Counted from the first letter of the stretch, positions 8,969 through 18,466 are shown. The stretch is DNA of 64,000 nucleotides from CAILZL01 sp963791615 (GCA_963791615.1 CAWBTE010000001.1:1-64000), one strand, 5' to 3'. Numbers and translations are program-made. The notes: generated from the letters alone by a model not told the origin.

Positions 8969-10446
8969 CGCATCCGGATTTCCGGCAGGCTGCGCTTACG
9001 GGCGCACGCTGGACAATTGCGGCCAGAGTTGGTCTGCAGTTGTTGGCATGGCCGGCAACTATTCTGGTTGTACGACTGCTCGACACCAGCGACTATGGGC
9101 TGTTTGCCATCGCCATGTTGGTCACCGGCTTCATAGCGTTGTTCGCTGAACTCGGGCTTGGCGTAGCGCTGGTGCAAGCCCGGCATCTCGACCAGCACCT
9201 GGCCCGCATGGCGAGTACCCTGATTCTCCTGCTCAACTGTGTGATCGCCCTGATAATCGTGGTAGCGGCACCCTGGGTTGCCTTGGCACTCGACAATCCC
9301 GATGTGACGCCAGTGGTACGCGTCCTCTCAATTGAATTGTTGATCAGCGCCATTGCTACCGTACCTGCGGCACTGCTTGAACGCCAATTGCGCTTCCGTG
9401 ACCTTTCGCTGGCGCAGATCGCAGGTGGCGCAGGAGGCGTTGCGGCTACGCTGACAGCGGCTCTGCTTGACATGGGGGTGTGGTCATTGGTGATTGGCAA
9501 CCTGACCAATTCCCTGATTCGCTCTGGACTACAAATCATTTTTTACGGTGCGCCAGTCTGGCCAAAACGACCGGACTGGCGCGTCATACGCCCCATGGTG
9601 CATGTGAGCAGCCATGTGCTGGCAAGCAGGACTCTGTGGTACTGGTATGGTCAGGCAGACCAGATTGTCCTTGCGCGCCTGCTACCCACCGCACTACTCG
9701 GCGCTTACAACGTAGCAGCGCAATTGGCGATGCTGCCGGCAGGTAAAGCGATGGAAGCAGTCAATCGAGTCGCGTTCCCAATCTTGTCAAGAATGTACGC
9801 TGATGTTGCAGAGCAGGCCCGCGTGCACGAGCGTTTGATCAGCTTGCTCGCGCTCTACGCATTCGGGGCGTGCTGGGGACTGGCCGCCGTGTCACACGAG
9901 TTCGTAGACGTAGTACTGGGCTCAAAATGGGGGGCCGCAGCAACCCCCCTGGCATTGCTTTCTTTGATTGCCCCACTGCGCATGCTCTGCTCATTGCACA
10001 ACACCATCACCACGGCAATCGGCTCACCGCAGTCCGCGACCAAGGAACTTGCCTTTGCCGGTGTGCTCGTACCCTGCGCCGTGTCAGTGGGTGCCTGGTG
10101 GAATGGCCTGGCGGGTGCCGCCATGGCCTGGTCGCTGGTATTTCCGCTGGTGTACCTGCTCTCGAACTACCTGACCTGCACCGCTATCGGTCGGCACTGG
10201 TGGTCAGGGCTACGCCCATTAAAAGCGCCACTGAGCGCGGGAGTGGCAATGCTGGCTTCAATATGGCTTACGCGCCAACTCCTCGACCAATGGCCTACCG
10301 CAGCTCAACTGGCGGCGGAAATTGTTGTCGGAGCGTTGGTGTACTCGGGTTTGCTATGGATTGCTGCCCCGCGTCACTTGTTACTCGACGCACGCAAGCT
10401 TGTGCTCGATTTCGCACGACCGGGACGTCCTTCATCAGAGACATGA
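8965..10446 (+). CDS. Wzx-type oligosaccharide flippase
   Basis: Polytopic membrane protein of about 493 residues of the polysaccharide-exporter (MATE/MVF-like) group. It begins with a basic segment, ALTGARWTIAARVGLQ, and DTSDYGLFAIAMLV in the second helix region, both typical of lipid-linked repeat-unit flippases. I place the start at GTG 8965, which overlaps the asnB stop as GTGA and predicts translational coupling. An upstream in-frame start at 8929 lies inside asnB and is less likely. Expected role: moving undecaprenyl-linked oligosaccharide across the inner membrane. Confidence 0.85.
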   Translation: MTHPDFRQAALTGARWTIAARVGLQLLAWPATILVVRLLDTSDYGLFAIAMLVTGFIALFAELGLGVALVQARHLDQHLARMASTLILLLNCVIALIIVVAAPWVALALDNPDVTPVVRVLSIELLISAIATVPAALLERQLRFRDLSLAQIAGGAGGVAATLTAALLDMGVWSLVIGNLTNSLIRSGLQIIFYGAPVWPKRPDWRVIRPMVHVSSHVLASRTLWYWYGQADQIVLARLLPTALLGAYNVAAQLAMLPAGKAMEAVNRVAFPILSRMYADVAEQARVHERLISLLALYAFGACWGLAAVSHEFVDVVLGSKWGAAATPLALLSLIAPLRMLCSLHNTITTAIGSPQSATKELAFAGVLVPCAVSVGAWWNGLAGAAMAWSLVFPLVYLLSNYLTCTAIGRHWWSGLRPLKAPLSAGVAMLASIWLTRQLLDQWPTAAQLAAEIVVGALVYSGLLWIAAPRHLLLDARKLVLDFARPGRPSSET

Positions 10447-10522
10447 AAGACGAGTCGCTACTGCAACCGGGCTGAGTGCTGGCTTACCAGTAGCCTGCAT
10501 CCGGCCAACACCAGATAAATCA

Positions 10523-10552
10523 CGAGACGCCGCTGTTGCGAACAGGCGTCTA
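10523..10552. terminator. imperfect hairpin between flippase gene and tRNA-Glu
   Basis: AGACGCC and GGCGTCT arms, with inner TGTT/AACA pairing and a small bulge, can form a hairpin between the convergent flippase and tRNA genes. The following T-tract is weak on both strands, so terminator function is only plausible. Confidence 0.4.
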
Positions 10553-10557
10553 TGAAA

Positions 10558-10633
10558 TGGCGTCCCCAAGGGGATTCGAACCCCTGTTACTACCGTGAAA
10601 GGGTGGTGTCCTGGGCCTCTAGACGATGGGGAC
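10558..10633 (-). tRNA. tRNA-Glu (anticodon TTC)
   Basis: On the minus strand a 76-nt cloverleaf starts GTCCCCA and ends TGGGGAC-G-CCA. The T-loop GTTCGAATC and anticodon loop CCTTTCACG (anticodon TTC) are intact. The CCA end is encoded. It lies 35 bp downstream of tRNA-Ala and is probably cotranscribed. Confidence 0.97.
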
Positions 10634-10668
10634 GCTGGCCTGAAACTTGAAATCTGACAATGAGAATC

Positions 10669-10744
<76 letters not shown>

Positions 10745-11474
10745 ACAGCAGGGGGCGCAATTTATTGAAGCATTGCCTCCATGTCAAGAAAACTATCGAG
10801 TCGACACGCAGACAGCGGCGATAAATGCAGCTATTTGACCATGGAATCACTCGGAATTCGGGTGCCGACCGGCGTAGCCGGTATCCTCGCTTTACTATTT
10901 ACCCCGATATCGGACACCGCTCCGGCAGCGAACTCAATGCGCGCGGTCCCTTGTTCATACTGGTTTCGCCCTGACCAGTGCCCGTCTGCGGGATGGAGGG
11001 AGGTGCGCACCGACGCTTTCAGCGCCCTGCTGGGTCTGTGACTGATTGATGATCGGCACCACAACCATCAATACGACGACCGCTTCAACCACACGCTGAC
11101 GGTTGCAGCGGGTTCCCGCGAGAGGTTTGTGATTCCCCTTGCTGACGTACAGCATGCCCCCGCAACGCGGCAACTGGATATGGAGAATATCGGCAAGCTG
11201 ATCCTGTTTCAGGATGCGGCGCGGGCCACCCACCCCTACTACTTGTGTAGTGTGCGCCTGCTGAATTAATACCGAGGCTGTGGAAAGGCATTGAAAGTCC
11301 CGTGAACAAGTGATCCGTTATTTACATATGTCACGAGGAGATGTCGACAATCGCTGTTACCGCCTCGATCAGGCACTCCGTTATCTACAGCAGTAACGGC
11401 TGCAAGCCGCTAACATAGCTGGAGTAAACAACATCCAGATACCGCTCCACGAAAAGCAAGCATTCGCCTCAATC
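10745..11474. other. decayed intergenic region upstream of the tRNAs
   Basis: About 730 bp with no intact gene. It holds the promoter side of the tRNA pair and a VanZ-like C-terminal remnant (11042-11269). The open frame at 10781-11041 has no recognisable domain. It shares its frame with the remnant, separated by a TGA at 11039-11041. Confidence 0.5.
11042..11269 (+). pseudogene. remnant of a VanZ-like protein C-terminal domain
   Basis: An open stretch without a plausible start reads YDDRFNHTLTVAAGS, then FVIPLADVQHAP, LDMENIGKLILFQD and YYLCSVRLLN before TAA. This order (DRFN, IPL-DV--AP, LDM--I--L, VRL end) resembles the beta-sandwich C-terminus of gammaproteobacterial VanZ-like membrane proteins. 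The expected membrane part is not recognisable upstream, so I read it as a gene remnant. Confidence 0.5.
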
Positions 11475-12649
11475 ATGAGCCTGTTATCAAACTCATTACC
11501 CTCACGCCCTCACCTCACGAACTGGATAGCCTGCGCGGACTGGCCGCAATGGCGGTATTGCTGAGCCACACCGCCGATGCCTTCAGACTGGACAATAGAC
11601 ACGTCATGGATTCAATGGCCATTGATTAATCTGCTGTTTGATGGCGACGCAGCCGTCACTCTGTTTTTTGTTCTTAGCGGCTTTGTGCTGGCCCGGCCGT
11701 ATGTGAAGCACGTGAAACCACCGCAGCCGCGCCCGCTCGGTGTTAACAGCTTTTTATCTTCGTCGGGTGACGCGAGTCTGGTTGCCCTGGCTGTTCTTCT
11801 TTTTCGTATCGCTAGTTAGTAAAGGTCACCTTGTTCAGTGATCCGGACACGACACCAGTCATCTCAAAATGGTTACATGAGTTCTGGCATGCCGAGATCA
11901 CGCTGCATGACGTATTTCTGCAATGCCTGTTTGCGCTGGATACGCTTGAGAACGCACATCTGCGGCTGCTACCACAAGACTGGAGTCTGGGTGTCGAGAT
12001 GAAAGCGTCCATTTTGATGCCGCTGTTTGTTTTACTGGTGAATCGCAGCACCTGGTTATTGATGCTGGCCGGCATGGCGATCCTGGTCATACTGCCTACC
12101 GGTCAGAATTACTTTTCGTTTGTCATTGGCGTCATGCTGGCGCGGCATTTTGACTGGCTGCAAATTCAAGCCGACCGTCTCAGCGGGCATCAGCTGTGGC
12201 TGGCAAGCGCCGCCTGCCTGGCGTTGTATGAAAATCACCTGCTCTTGGGTCACTACCTTTATCTATCACTGCCGATGTGGAAACTGATATGGACTGCGGC
12301 CAGTCTGGGCAGCGCCTTGCTGATTGTGTTGAGCGTGCGCAGTATTCACTTGGGAAACTGGCTGCGAAAACCTATTATTTTGCACCTTGGAAAAATCTCA
12401 TACTCCGTATACTTGGTGCAGATGGTGGTCCTAGTGTGGCTGGTGCCGGTTCTGGTGCACCAGCTGAATCAGATTGGGCTGACCAAGCCGCTACCAGAAT
12501 TCTTCGTCATATTTGCCTTGAGCATTACGTTAACAGTCGGATTGGCCTCCCTGACATATCGCTGGATCGAAGTGCCCAGTATTACACTTGGACAACGGTT
12601 GACGCGCCAACTGGAAGCACCGCGCGCCCTGGCCCCCACCCATCGCTGA
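11475..12649 (+). pseudogene. acyltransferase family 3 (OafA-like), frameshifted
   Basis: Pieces of one membrane O-acyltransferase appear in successive frames: HELDSLRGLAAMAVLLSHT, then FDGDAAVTLFFVLSGFVLARPYV, then YLRRVTRVWLPWLFFFFVS, then from about 11831 an open part with DWSLGVEMKASILMPLF and KISYSVYLVQMVVLVWL to the stop. The order is that of an intact family-3 acyltransferase, which acetylates or acylates extracytoplasmic sugars. At least three frame changes (about 11600, 11750 and 11830) break it, so no functional product is expected as written. Sequencing indels cannot be excluded. Confidence 0.8.
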
Positions 12650-12688
12650 CACTAATACGATTATTTCTGATCGCATCACAACCAGTAC

Positions 12689-13372
12689 ATGCCATCCACC
12701 ACCAGCCAATCAACAGCGAAACCAGCCAGCGCCTGGACAGCGTTACGAGCAGATACCTTTCGTCAGTACGGGCACAGCACAACCGGGGCGCTGATACGGG
12801 GCTTCTGCACGCGACGCACTTTCAGAGCGGTTGTCACGCTCCGCCTGTGTCAGGCGGCGGCATCAGGCTACCCGTGGCGTCTGATCCTGCCCCTCTGCAA
12901 GCTGGCACATCGCGTGGCCACCCGCCGTGCAGGAATGGAGTTGCCATGGCGGACACAGATCGGTGCAGGCATTGCCCTCACCCATGGCTGGGGATTGGTG
13001 GTAAATGAAGGCGCCCGCATCGGTTGCAACGTCACCCTGTTTCATGGCGTTACGCTCGGCCGACGGGATCGTCTTGCCACCGATGGCGAACGCCTCACCG
13101 AGTATCCCGTGATTGAAAACGACGTATGGATCGGGCCTCATGCAGTGATTGTCGGCGGCATCACGATCGGCACTGGCAGCCGGATTGCCGCAGGCGCCTT
13201 CGTCACCACGGATATCCCTGCCCACTCGGTAGTTCAGGGTAATCCGGCCTCCATCATCAAGCAGGATTGTGTACCTGACGTGATGAACCGGGTGGACAGG
13301 GAATCTTCTGATCAACTCCCGTTCGCCCGGAGCTTGTCGAGAGACTACTCTGGCCAAAGTCGCCGGGTTCAA
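12689..13372 (+). CDS. serine acetyltransferase-like hexapeptide-repeat protein
   Basis: CysE-like left-handed beta-helix acetyltransferase. After an alpha-helical N-terminal region (about 1-85) come THGWGLVVNEGARIGCNVTLFHGVTLG and, later, VWIGPHAVIVGGITIG and GNPASIIK, the usual hexapeptide repeats and end motif. The recognisable protein ends near residue 195 (about 13270). The frame then runs on to a stop at 13756 through a repeat element and antisense to the next gene. The true C-terminus is uncertain; the end given here is where homology and the repeat run out. Such proteins often acetylate polysaccharide sugars. Confidence 0.7.
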
Positions 13373-13421
13373 ATGAAGGTTTCGACCCTTCGACAGACTG
13401 ATGACTCAACGCAAACGGAAG
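13317..13421. repeat. degenerate REP-like inverted pair (copy 1)
   Basis: CCCGTTCGCCCGGAGCTTGT at the left and a complementary ACCCTTCGACAG...CGCAAACGG part at the right form an inverted pair. It is a degenerate relative of the better copy at 14486-14573. It disrupts or extends the 3' end of the acetyltransferase gene. Confidence 0.6.
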
Positions 13422-13435
13422 TGTTCATTCAGACC

Positions 13436-14398
13436 TTATCTGATTCCCCGCGTCCGCTGCGCACTCACAGCCGCCGACCCCACCACCTCGTTAATGAACA
13501 GCGCACCGGGCAGGCTGGCCAGCCGCGCTACCACATGCTCCACCAGCGACATACTCACTGCGACGGGCGCAGCAACGCCGATCAACCCCATCAGCACCAC
13601 ATAACCCGCATCCTGAACACCGATTCCACCAATAGTGATCGGCAACATCACCACCACCCACAGAATCGGAATGACCAGCAGCAAATCCAGCCAACTCAAA
13701 TCCAGGCCGCAGGAATACGCGACGGCTTTGGCGAACCCGATACGCACCGCAAATAACAACAGCGTGACCACACCGACTTCAGCCACCAGACGCCACTGAT
13801 GTCGATAGGCCAGAGAGGCATCGGCAATCTCCGCCACACGATGCCGTAAACGCTCAGGAATATGCGGCAGCAGTTTTATCCGGGCCCAGCGCCGCACGAC
13901 TGGATGCAGCGCAATCGATAACATCAACACCGCGATCACGGTCAAAATCAGCACGAAGCGGACGATATGATCTGGCACTCGTTCATGCGCCAGTAAAATC
14001 ACCGTCACTGCGCCGATGATCAACGTGGCAATGGCCAGTGTGGCGCGATCAACCAGCGTCGCGGCGAACACCGGCGCGGTCGGTTCGCCTGATCGGCACA
14101 ACGCCGTGATACGCACCGCGTCAACACCAATAAACCCGGGTAAAAACGCGCCAATGAAATTGGCCGCCAGCTGCACCCGGAACAATTGTGCGAAGCCAAT
14201 GGTCACTCCTCGTCCACGCAACAATATCTGCCAGCGATAGTTGGTAATCAGTCGATCAAGCACCGCGATCAACAGCACTACCGCGACCCAGCGCAAATCG
14301 ACTTTCCGCAGTACAGCCCATACAGCATGCCAATCGGCAAAGCCGATCACCAGCGCCAGCAGGCCAACAGAAATTAGTACGCGGACGATCTTCGACAT
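13436..14398 (-). CDS. lysylphosphatidylglycerol synthase TM-region family protein
   Basis: Integral membrane protein of 320 residues with about eight hydrophobic segments. It matches the LPG-synthase/UPF0104 family: FRVQLAANFIGAFLPGFIGVDAVR (split here as FRVQLAANFIGAF and LPGFIGVDAVR), TLVDRATL, and a late P-I-GG-G-QD region, LPITIGGIGVQDAGYV. AGGA lies six bases before the ATG at 14398. Family members flip or transfer lipid-linked groups, or are of unknown role; no substrate can be assigned. REP-like repeat pairs flank the gene on both sides. Confidence 0.82.
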   Translation of the reverse strand: MSKIVRVLISVGLLALVIGFADWHAVWAVLRKVDLRWVAVVLLIAVLDRLITNYRWQILLRGRGVTIGFAQLFRVQLAANFIGAFLPGFIGVDAVRITALCRSGEPTAPVFAATLVDRATLAIATLIIGAVTVILLAHERVPDHIVRFVLILTVIAVLMLSIALHPVVRRWARIKLLPHIPERLRHRVAEIADASLAYRHQWRLVAEVGVVTLLLFAVRIGFAKAVAYSCGLDLSWLDLLLVIPILWVVVMLPITIGGIGVQDAGYVVLMGLIGVAAPVAVSMSLVEHVVARLASLPGALFINEVVGSAAVSAQRTRGIR

Positions 14399-14485
14399 GC
14401 CTGATCCTGAAAAGGAGCCCTGTGATTCAGACCTGCAACGAATGGTCGATCTAACTGTAAGGCCAAAAGTCTACTATTTTCTGGG

Positions 14486-14573
14486 TTCCGTTCGTGCTGA
14501 GCCTGAGCTTAGTCGAAGGGTCGACAGCTATCCTGATTCTGAGAACCCTTCGACGGGCTCAGGGCGAACGGAA
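14486..14573. repeat. REP-like inverted pair (copy 2)
   Basis: Left arm TTCCGTTCGTGCTGAGC followed by GTCGAAGGGT, right arm ACCCTTCGACGGGCTCAGG then GCGAACGGAA: the two are near-perfect inverse copies separated by about 25 bp. The core (CCGTTCG-CCTGAGC--GTCGAAGGG) is a short repeat I recognise from many proteobacterial genomes. No coding potential. Confidence 0.8.
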
Positions 14574-14623
14574 TAGATGAGTATTTGCCTCGCATATCGA
14601 TCGCTTAAGTTAGCGACAGGCTG

Positions 14624-15548
14624 CTAGACCTGTAACTCGCCATAGCGCTTGCGCCATGCACGACCCAGCTGTGCGCGATGCAAACGTTCCCGCAATAACT
14701 GCGCGATGCTGGCACGGCCCTCACCTGGCAACCGCCGCAGAAACTCATCGCTGACGCGGCAGATATGAAAGGGCGAATCACCCCGCCGGTTCAAGGATCG
14801 TCCGGGCAAGCAACCCCCAGTGACACGCCTTGAAACCCAGTGCGCGCGCGCTGTTTACTGCCGCCTCGCTGCCGACATACATCGGGAATGCCAACTGTTC
14901 GATCTTGAGTCCCGGCAGGTGCGTTTCGATTGCCTCACGCGAAGCAGCAAGGTCCTGTTCAAACGGCAACGGCGTGCGACGACGTGGCGCCTCAATGGCC
15001 GGATCACAACCCGCCAGCGCTGCCGGCAACGGCCAAGCCGGCACAAAGCGACTCTCGAGTGTGTGCGACTGAAATTCAACCAGCCCAGACGCACTGATGA
15101 TCTGCATCTCCTGCCACGTCATCGGCCGCGCTTCAGCTCTGTCACTGTCATTGGCACTATCGCCGGCACTGGCGTGCAATCCCGGCGCAATGAAGGCCAC
15201 TGCCTTGGCGCCATAGGCACGCAGCAGCGGGAACGCCACATCATAAAAATTTCGTGGGCCATCATCGAATGCCAGCAGGACAGATCGATCCGGAACTTCC
15301 AGCTGGCCTTCCAGATACAACACCAGCTCGCTGGCGCTCAAGGTACGGTAACCATTGCGCCGCAGAAAGCTCAGGTCAGCGTCGAAGGTCGCGTGCTCCA
15401 CCATGTGATAGCAAAACACCGGCACGCCACCCAGTGGCTCACGGGGTCGTCGTGCGGTCACAAACTCAGGCAGCCCGCCATTCCACCAGGCCAGCAACTC
15501 GGGCGTGTTCTTGCGCCATGCATCTTTTATTTTTTTTGCGATGCTCAT
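14624..15548 (-). pseudogene. polysaccharide deacetylase, one frameshift near the C-terminus
   Basis: Carbohydrate esterase 4-like protein. ATG at 15548 lies 7 bp after the upstream GT4 stop. PVFCYHMVE and LLAFDDGPRNFYDVAFPLL give the first metal-binding Asp and FDDG motif; VEFQSHTLES supplies the H-S--H motif in divergent form. Near 14805 the frame reads WGLLARTILEPAG and stops, while the next frame continues PGRSLNRRGDSPFHICRVSDEFLRRLPGEG to 14624. Removing one base restores WGLLPGRSLNRRGDSP. The indel may be real or a sequencing error. Likely role: N- or O-deacetylation of an exported polymer. Confidence 0.75.
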
Positions 15549-15555
15549 GGGTCCC

Positions 15556-16734
15556 TCAGGGCTGCGAAGCCGTCTCATGATAGAGATCAAGCAGCGCAGC
15601 GATATGGCGATCCAGCGTGAAACGCTCCGCCGAAACTGCCGCCCGCACACCATAGGTCTGCATCATCGCCCGATCCTTCAGCAGCGTAATGACCGCGTCT
15701 GCAAAAGCCTGCTGATCTTGGGGTTCGATCAGACGGCCATCGACACCCTCGGTAATCACCTCGGGCAACCCGCCGACAGCGTAGGCCACCACAGGCTTGC
15801 CGATGGCCAATGCTTCAATGGCCGCCAGACCCAGCCCCTCCTGTTGCGACGGCACTACCACCACATCAGAGGCAGCCAGCAATTCGGCCACATCTTTGCG
15901 ATGCCCCAGGAATCGAACCTGCGTCTGTAAATTCAGTTCACGCACCAGCGCCTCGCAATTAGCTCGTTCCGGGCCATCCCCAATCAGCAACAGCAGCGCA
16001 TCCGGACACGATTTCACGATACGCGGCATGATCTGCAGCATGCCATGATGTCCCTTGACTCTATGCATGCGTGCGACCATGGCAATAACAGGCCGGTCAA
16101 CGGAAACCCCGAGTTCAACCCGGCGTGAGGTGCCGGCAGCGGTTGCAGCAGTACGCAGCTGATCGAGATTCAAGCCGTTGTAAATGACACGCAGACGCGC
16201 GGCAGGCAGGTGATAGCCCTTGACCGCGACCACCTGTGCAGCCCGAGAGACGCAGATGCCGCGATCCCGATCACGCGCAAATAACTTTTGCAATGCACTG
16301 AGTGCACTGCCCGGATAGGTCAGATCGTGCAGGTGCACAATCACCCGGGCGCCGGTAATCCAACCAACGATACGCGCCACCAGCGTGGCCTTGAGACCGG
16401 CTGCATGAATGATGCGGCAGCCACATTGCACGCACCAGGCGCGCCACACGAAACACAACCAGCAGGGTCCGGCAGCTGACGCCGACAGAAAAACGGTATC
16501 GATTCCGGACTTCCTGAGCTCATGGGCAGCCGGATGGGGTTCACGCAGAAAACACACCGTCAGATCAATACCCGCCCGCTTGAGCGCCGGCAACACATTC
16601 AGGAAGTAAACGGTTGCGCCATGCGCAATGCCTCCCGCGTAGCCGAAGTGATCACCCAGCATCAGGATTGGCGGCAGACGCCTGACCGACACCGCATCGG
16701 CGGACGCGCGTTCATTGACTCCCGATTGATTCAC
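15556..16734 (-). CDS. family 4 glycosyltransferase
   Basis: GT-B fold retaining glycosyltransferase of about 392 residues. The N-terminal domain opens PILMLGDHFGYAGGIAHGAT. The C-terminal domain has RPVIAMVARMHRVKGHHGML, FLGHRKDVAELLAASDVVVVPS and QEGLGLAAIEALAIGKPVVAY, the E-x7-E nucleotide-sugar motif of GT4. I choose GTG 16734 because AGGAG sits ten bases upstream; the longer TTG form from 16773 has no such site. It is probably cotranscribed with the deacetylase, 7 bp downstream. Cytoplasmic, adding one sugar to a lipid-linked repeat unit. Confidence 0.85.
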   Translation of the reverse strand: MNQSGVNERASADAVSVRRLPPILMLGDHFGYAGGIAHGATVYFLNVLPALKRAGIDLTVCFLREPHPAAHELRKSGIDTVFLSASAAGPCWLCFVWRAWCVQCGCRIIHAAGLKATLVARIVGWITGARVIVHLHDLTYPGSALSALQKLFARDRDRGICVSRAAQVVAVKGYHLPAARLRVIYNGLNLDQLRTAATAAGTSRRVELGVSVDRPVIAMVARMHRVKGHHGMLQIMPRIVKSCPDALLLLIGDGPERANCEALVRELNLQTQVRFLGHRKDVAELLAASDVVVVPSQQEGLGLAAIEALAIGKPVVAYAVGGLPEVITEGVDGRLIEPQDQQAFADAVITLLKDRAMMQTYGVRAAVSAERFTLDRHIAALLDLYHETASQP

Positions 16735-16776
16735 TCTGTGAAGGCTCCTGATACCCACGCTGCAAGCAGACAAAAC

Positions 16777-16892
16777 CTAGGGAAAGTCTGATTAACTCCG
16801 TCATTGCGAGGAGTCCGCGACGAAGCAATCAGTTGAGATTGCCTTCGCTCCGCTCGCAATGACGAATCGGCAATAAATCAGAGTTTCCCTAG
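16777..16892. mobile_element. MITE-like palindromic element of 116 bp
   Basis: Terminal arms CTAGGGAAAGTCTGATTAA and, inverted, CTAGGGAAACTCTGATTTA differ at 2 of 19 positions. Inside is a second inverted pair, CGTCATTGCGAGGAG and CTCGCAATGACG, a short repeat common to many proteobacterial genomes. No ORF. It sits between divergent genes. Confidence 0.75.
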
Positions 16893-17008
16893 CGCCTGAA
16901 TACTAATGGTAGCGCCTTTCAGCATGGCGTGATGCACTCGGCGCTTAAGCTGGCGGCTATTGTGGTATATGGTCGCATCAACCATTTTCCCAGTAGTTTC
17001 GTTACCTC

Positions 17009-18466
17009 ATGTCACCCTCCCCCATCCGTTTCTCCTGGCGCACCCTCATGGCGCTGCTCGCCGCACTGGCTCTGTTTATTGTGGTGCTGCTCAACTTGCC
17101 ATTGACGTCGGTGGTTGAAGGTCTCCAGCAAAATGCGTTAGCCAGCCTGGTGCTGTCCCATAAACGGGCTGCGGTCGCCGCCATCGGTCTGGTAGCCATC
17201 GTACTGGCGGTATGGCTAATCACCCACCGGCACTTCCGCGCTCTGCGAGTCGCGGGGATTGCCGCGTTGTTTGCAGTGGCCGCCATCGGCGTCCATGAAT
17301 TTCAGCAAGCCTGGCCACTGGCCAACCTGTTCAGTCTGGAACGGTATCGTGACAACCTTGCCATCCTGCTGGGCAGGGATGTTGTGCTGTCGAAGTATGA
17401 CCCGCAATCGACATTGCAGCTGGAGCGCAAACCGATGGTGCGCGCCAAGTACCCGGCAATCGATGTGCACTTTCATCTGGAGTCCCTGCCAGCATCGATC
17501 GATGCCGACCGACTGGTCGCTGCCATGGATGCGGCCGGTATCGACAAGGTGGTCAATCTTGGCGGCCTGGAAAGCACATTCGAATCCTTCGCCAGAAATT
17601 TCTACGCCAAGTACCCCGATCGCTTCATCATGTTCGTCAAACCCGACCCCGGCGCACTCATGCACCAGAACGGCGTCGCCAAAGAAGTCGAGTGGCTGAA
17701 AAAAGCCGCACGCATGGGCGCGCGTGGCATCAAGGAAAACAAGTCTTTCGGTCTGGGGCAGGTAGACAGCACCGGCAAAATTGTCCCCATCGATGACTCG
17801 CGACTGGATCCATTCTGGGAACTGGCCGGTCAACTGGGCATACCAGTGCTGGTGCACACCGGCGAACCTCCCTCTTTCTGGCATCCGATCGATGCGCACA
17901 ATGAGCGCTACCAGGAACTGCTGGCAAATCCGAACTGGAGTCTGCACGGCAAGGATGTGCCGTCCCAGCAAGAGCTGATGCAGCAACGCGAACGCCTGCT
18001 GGCACGCCATTCGAAAACCAACTTCATTGGCGCGCACTTCGGCATGAATCCCGACAACCTTGCGTATGCCGGATACCTGCTGGACAAATACCCCAACTAC
18101 TACGTGGACATGTCTTCAGTGGTGCAGGAGCTGGGTCGGGAGCCTTATTCCGCACGCCGGTTCTTCATCAAGTATCAGGATCGAATCCTGTTCGGCACCG
18201 ACGGCGGTTATGGTCTGGAAAGCGCAGGCACGGGCTGGACTGCCGAACGTATGTTCCGCAGTTATCTGGAGTTTCTCGAAACAGACAACGAATACATCGA
18301 ATATCCACTGTACGGACTGACCAAACAGGGCAACTGGCGCGTGTACGGTTTGTCACTGCCCGACGAAGTGCTTGAAAAAATCTACGTAAAGAATGCCGAG
18401 CGCCTGATACCCGCCGAAGCCGCAGTGGTTGCCAGACTCGATGCACTGTCTGCACCCGTTAATTGA
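17009..18466 (+). CDS. membrane-anchored amidohydrolase-2 family metal-dependent hydrolase
   Basis: Protein of 485 residues. Three hydrophobic segments (about 12-31, 54-72 and 80-94) precede a TIM-barrel amidohydrolase. The metal-binding set is visible: DVHFHLE (His154, His156), PVLVHTGEPPSFW, FIGAHFGMNP and FGTDGGYG. The order fits amidohydrolase-2 (decarboxylase/lactonase-like) proteins. The membrane segments are an unusual addition and should tether the enzyme, on which side is not clear. The substrate is unknown. The 3' end overlaps the convergent OpgC-like gene by 114 bp. Confidence 0.85.
   Translation: MSPSPIRFSWRTLMALLAALALFIVVLLNLPLTSVVEGLQQNALASLVLSHKRAAVAAIGLVAIVLAVWLITHRHFRALRVAGIAALFAVAAIGVHEFQQAWPLANLFSLERYRDNLAILLGRDVVLSKYDPQSTLQLERKPMVRAKYPAIDVHFHLESLPASIDADRLVAAMDAAGIDKVVNLGGLESTFESFARNFYAKYPDRFIMFVKPDPGALMHQNGVAKEVEWLKKAARMGARGIKENKSFGLGQVDSTGKIVPIDDSRLDPFWELAGQLGIPVLVHTGEPPSFWHPIDAHNERYQELLANPNWSLHGKDVPSQQELMQQRERLLARHSKTNFIGAHFGMNPDNLAYAGYLLDKYPNYYVDMSSVVQELGREPYSARRFFIKYQDRILFGTDGGYGLESAGTGWTAERMFRSYLEFLETDNEYIEYPLYGLTKQGNWRVYGLSLPDEVLEKIYVKNAERLIPAEAAVVARLDALSAPVN

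Noticed and set aside
12277..13008. 243-codon plus-strand frame across the acyltransferase/acetyltransferase junction
   Set aside because: Its sequence has no family features and it overlaps coding parts of both neighbours in another frame.
13373..13756. C-terminal 128 codons of the serine-acetyltransferase-like frame
   Set aside because: This part reads through a repeat and antisense to the LPG-synthase-like gene, is rich in His, Gln and Arg, and has no homology to acetyltransferases. It is unlikely to be real protein.
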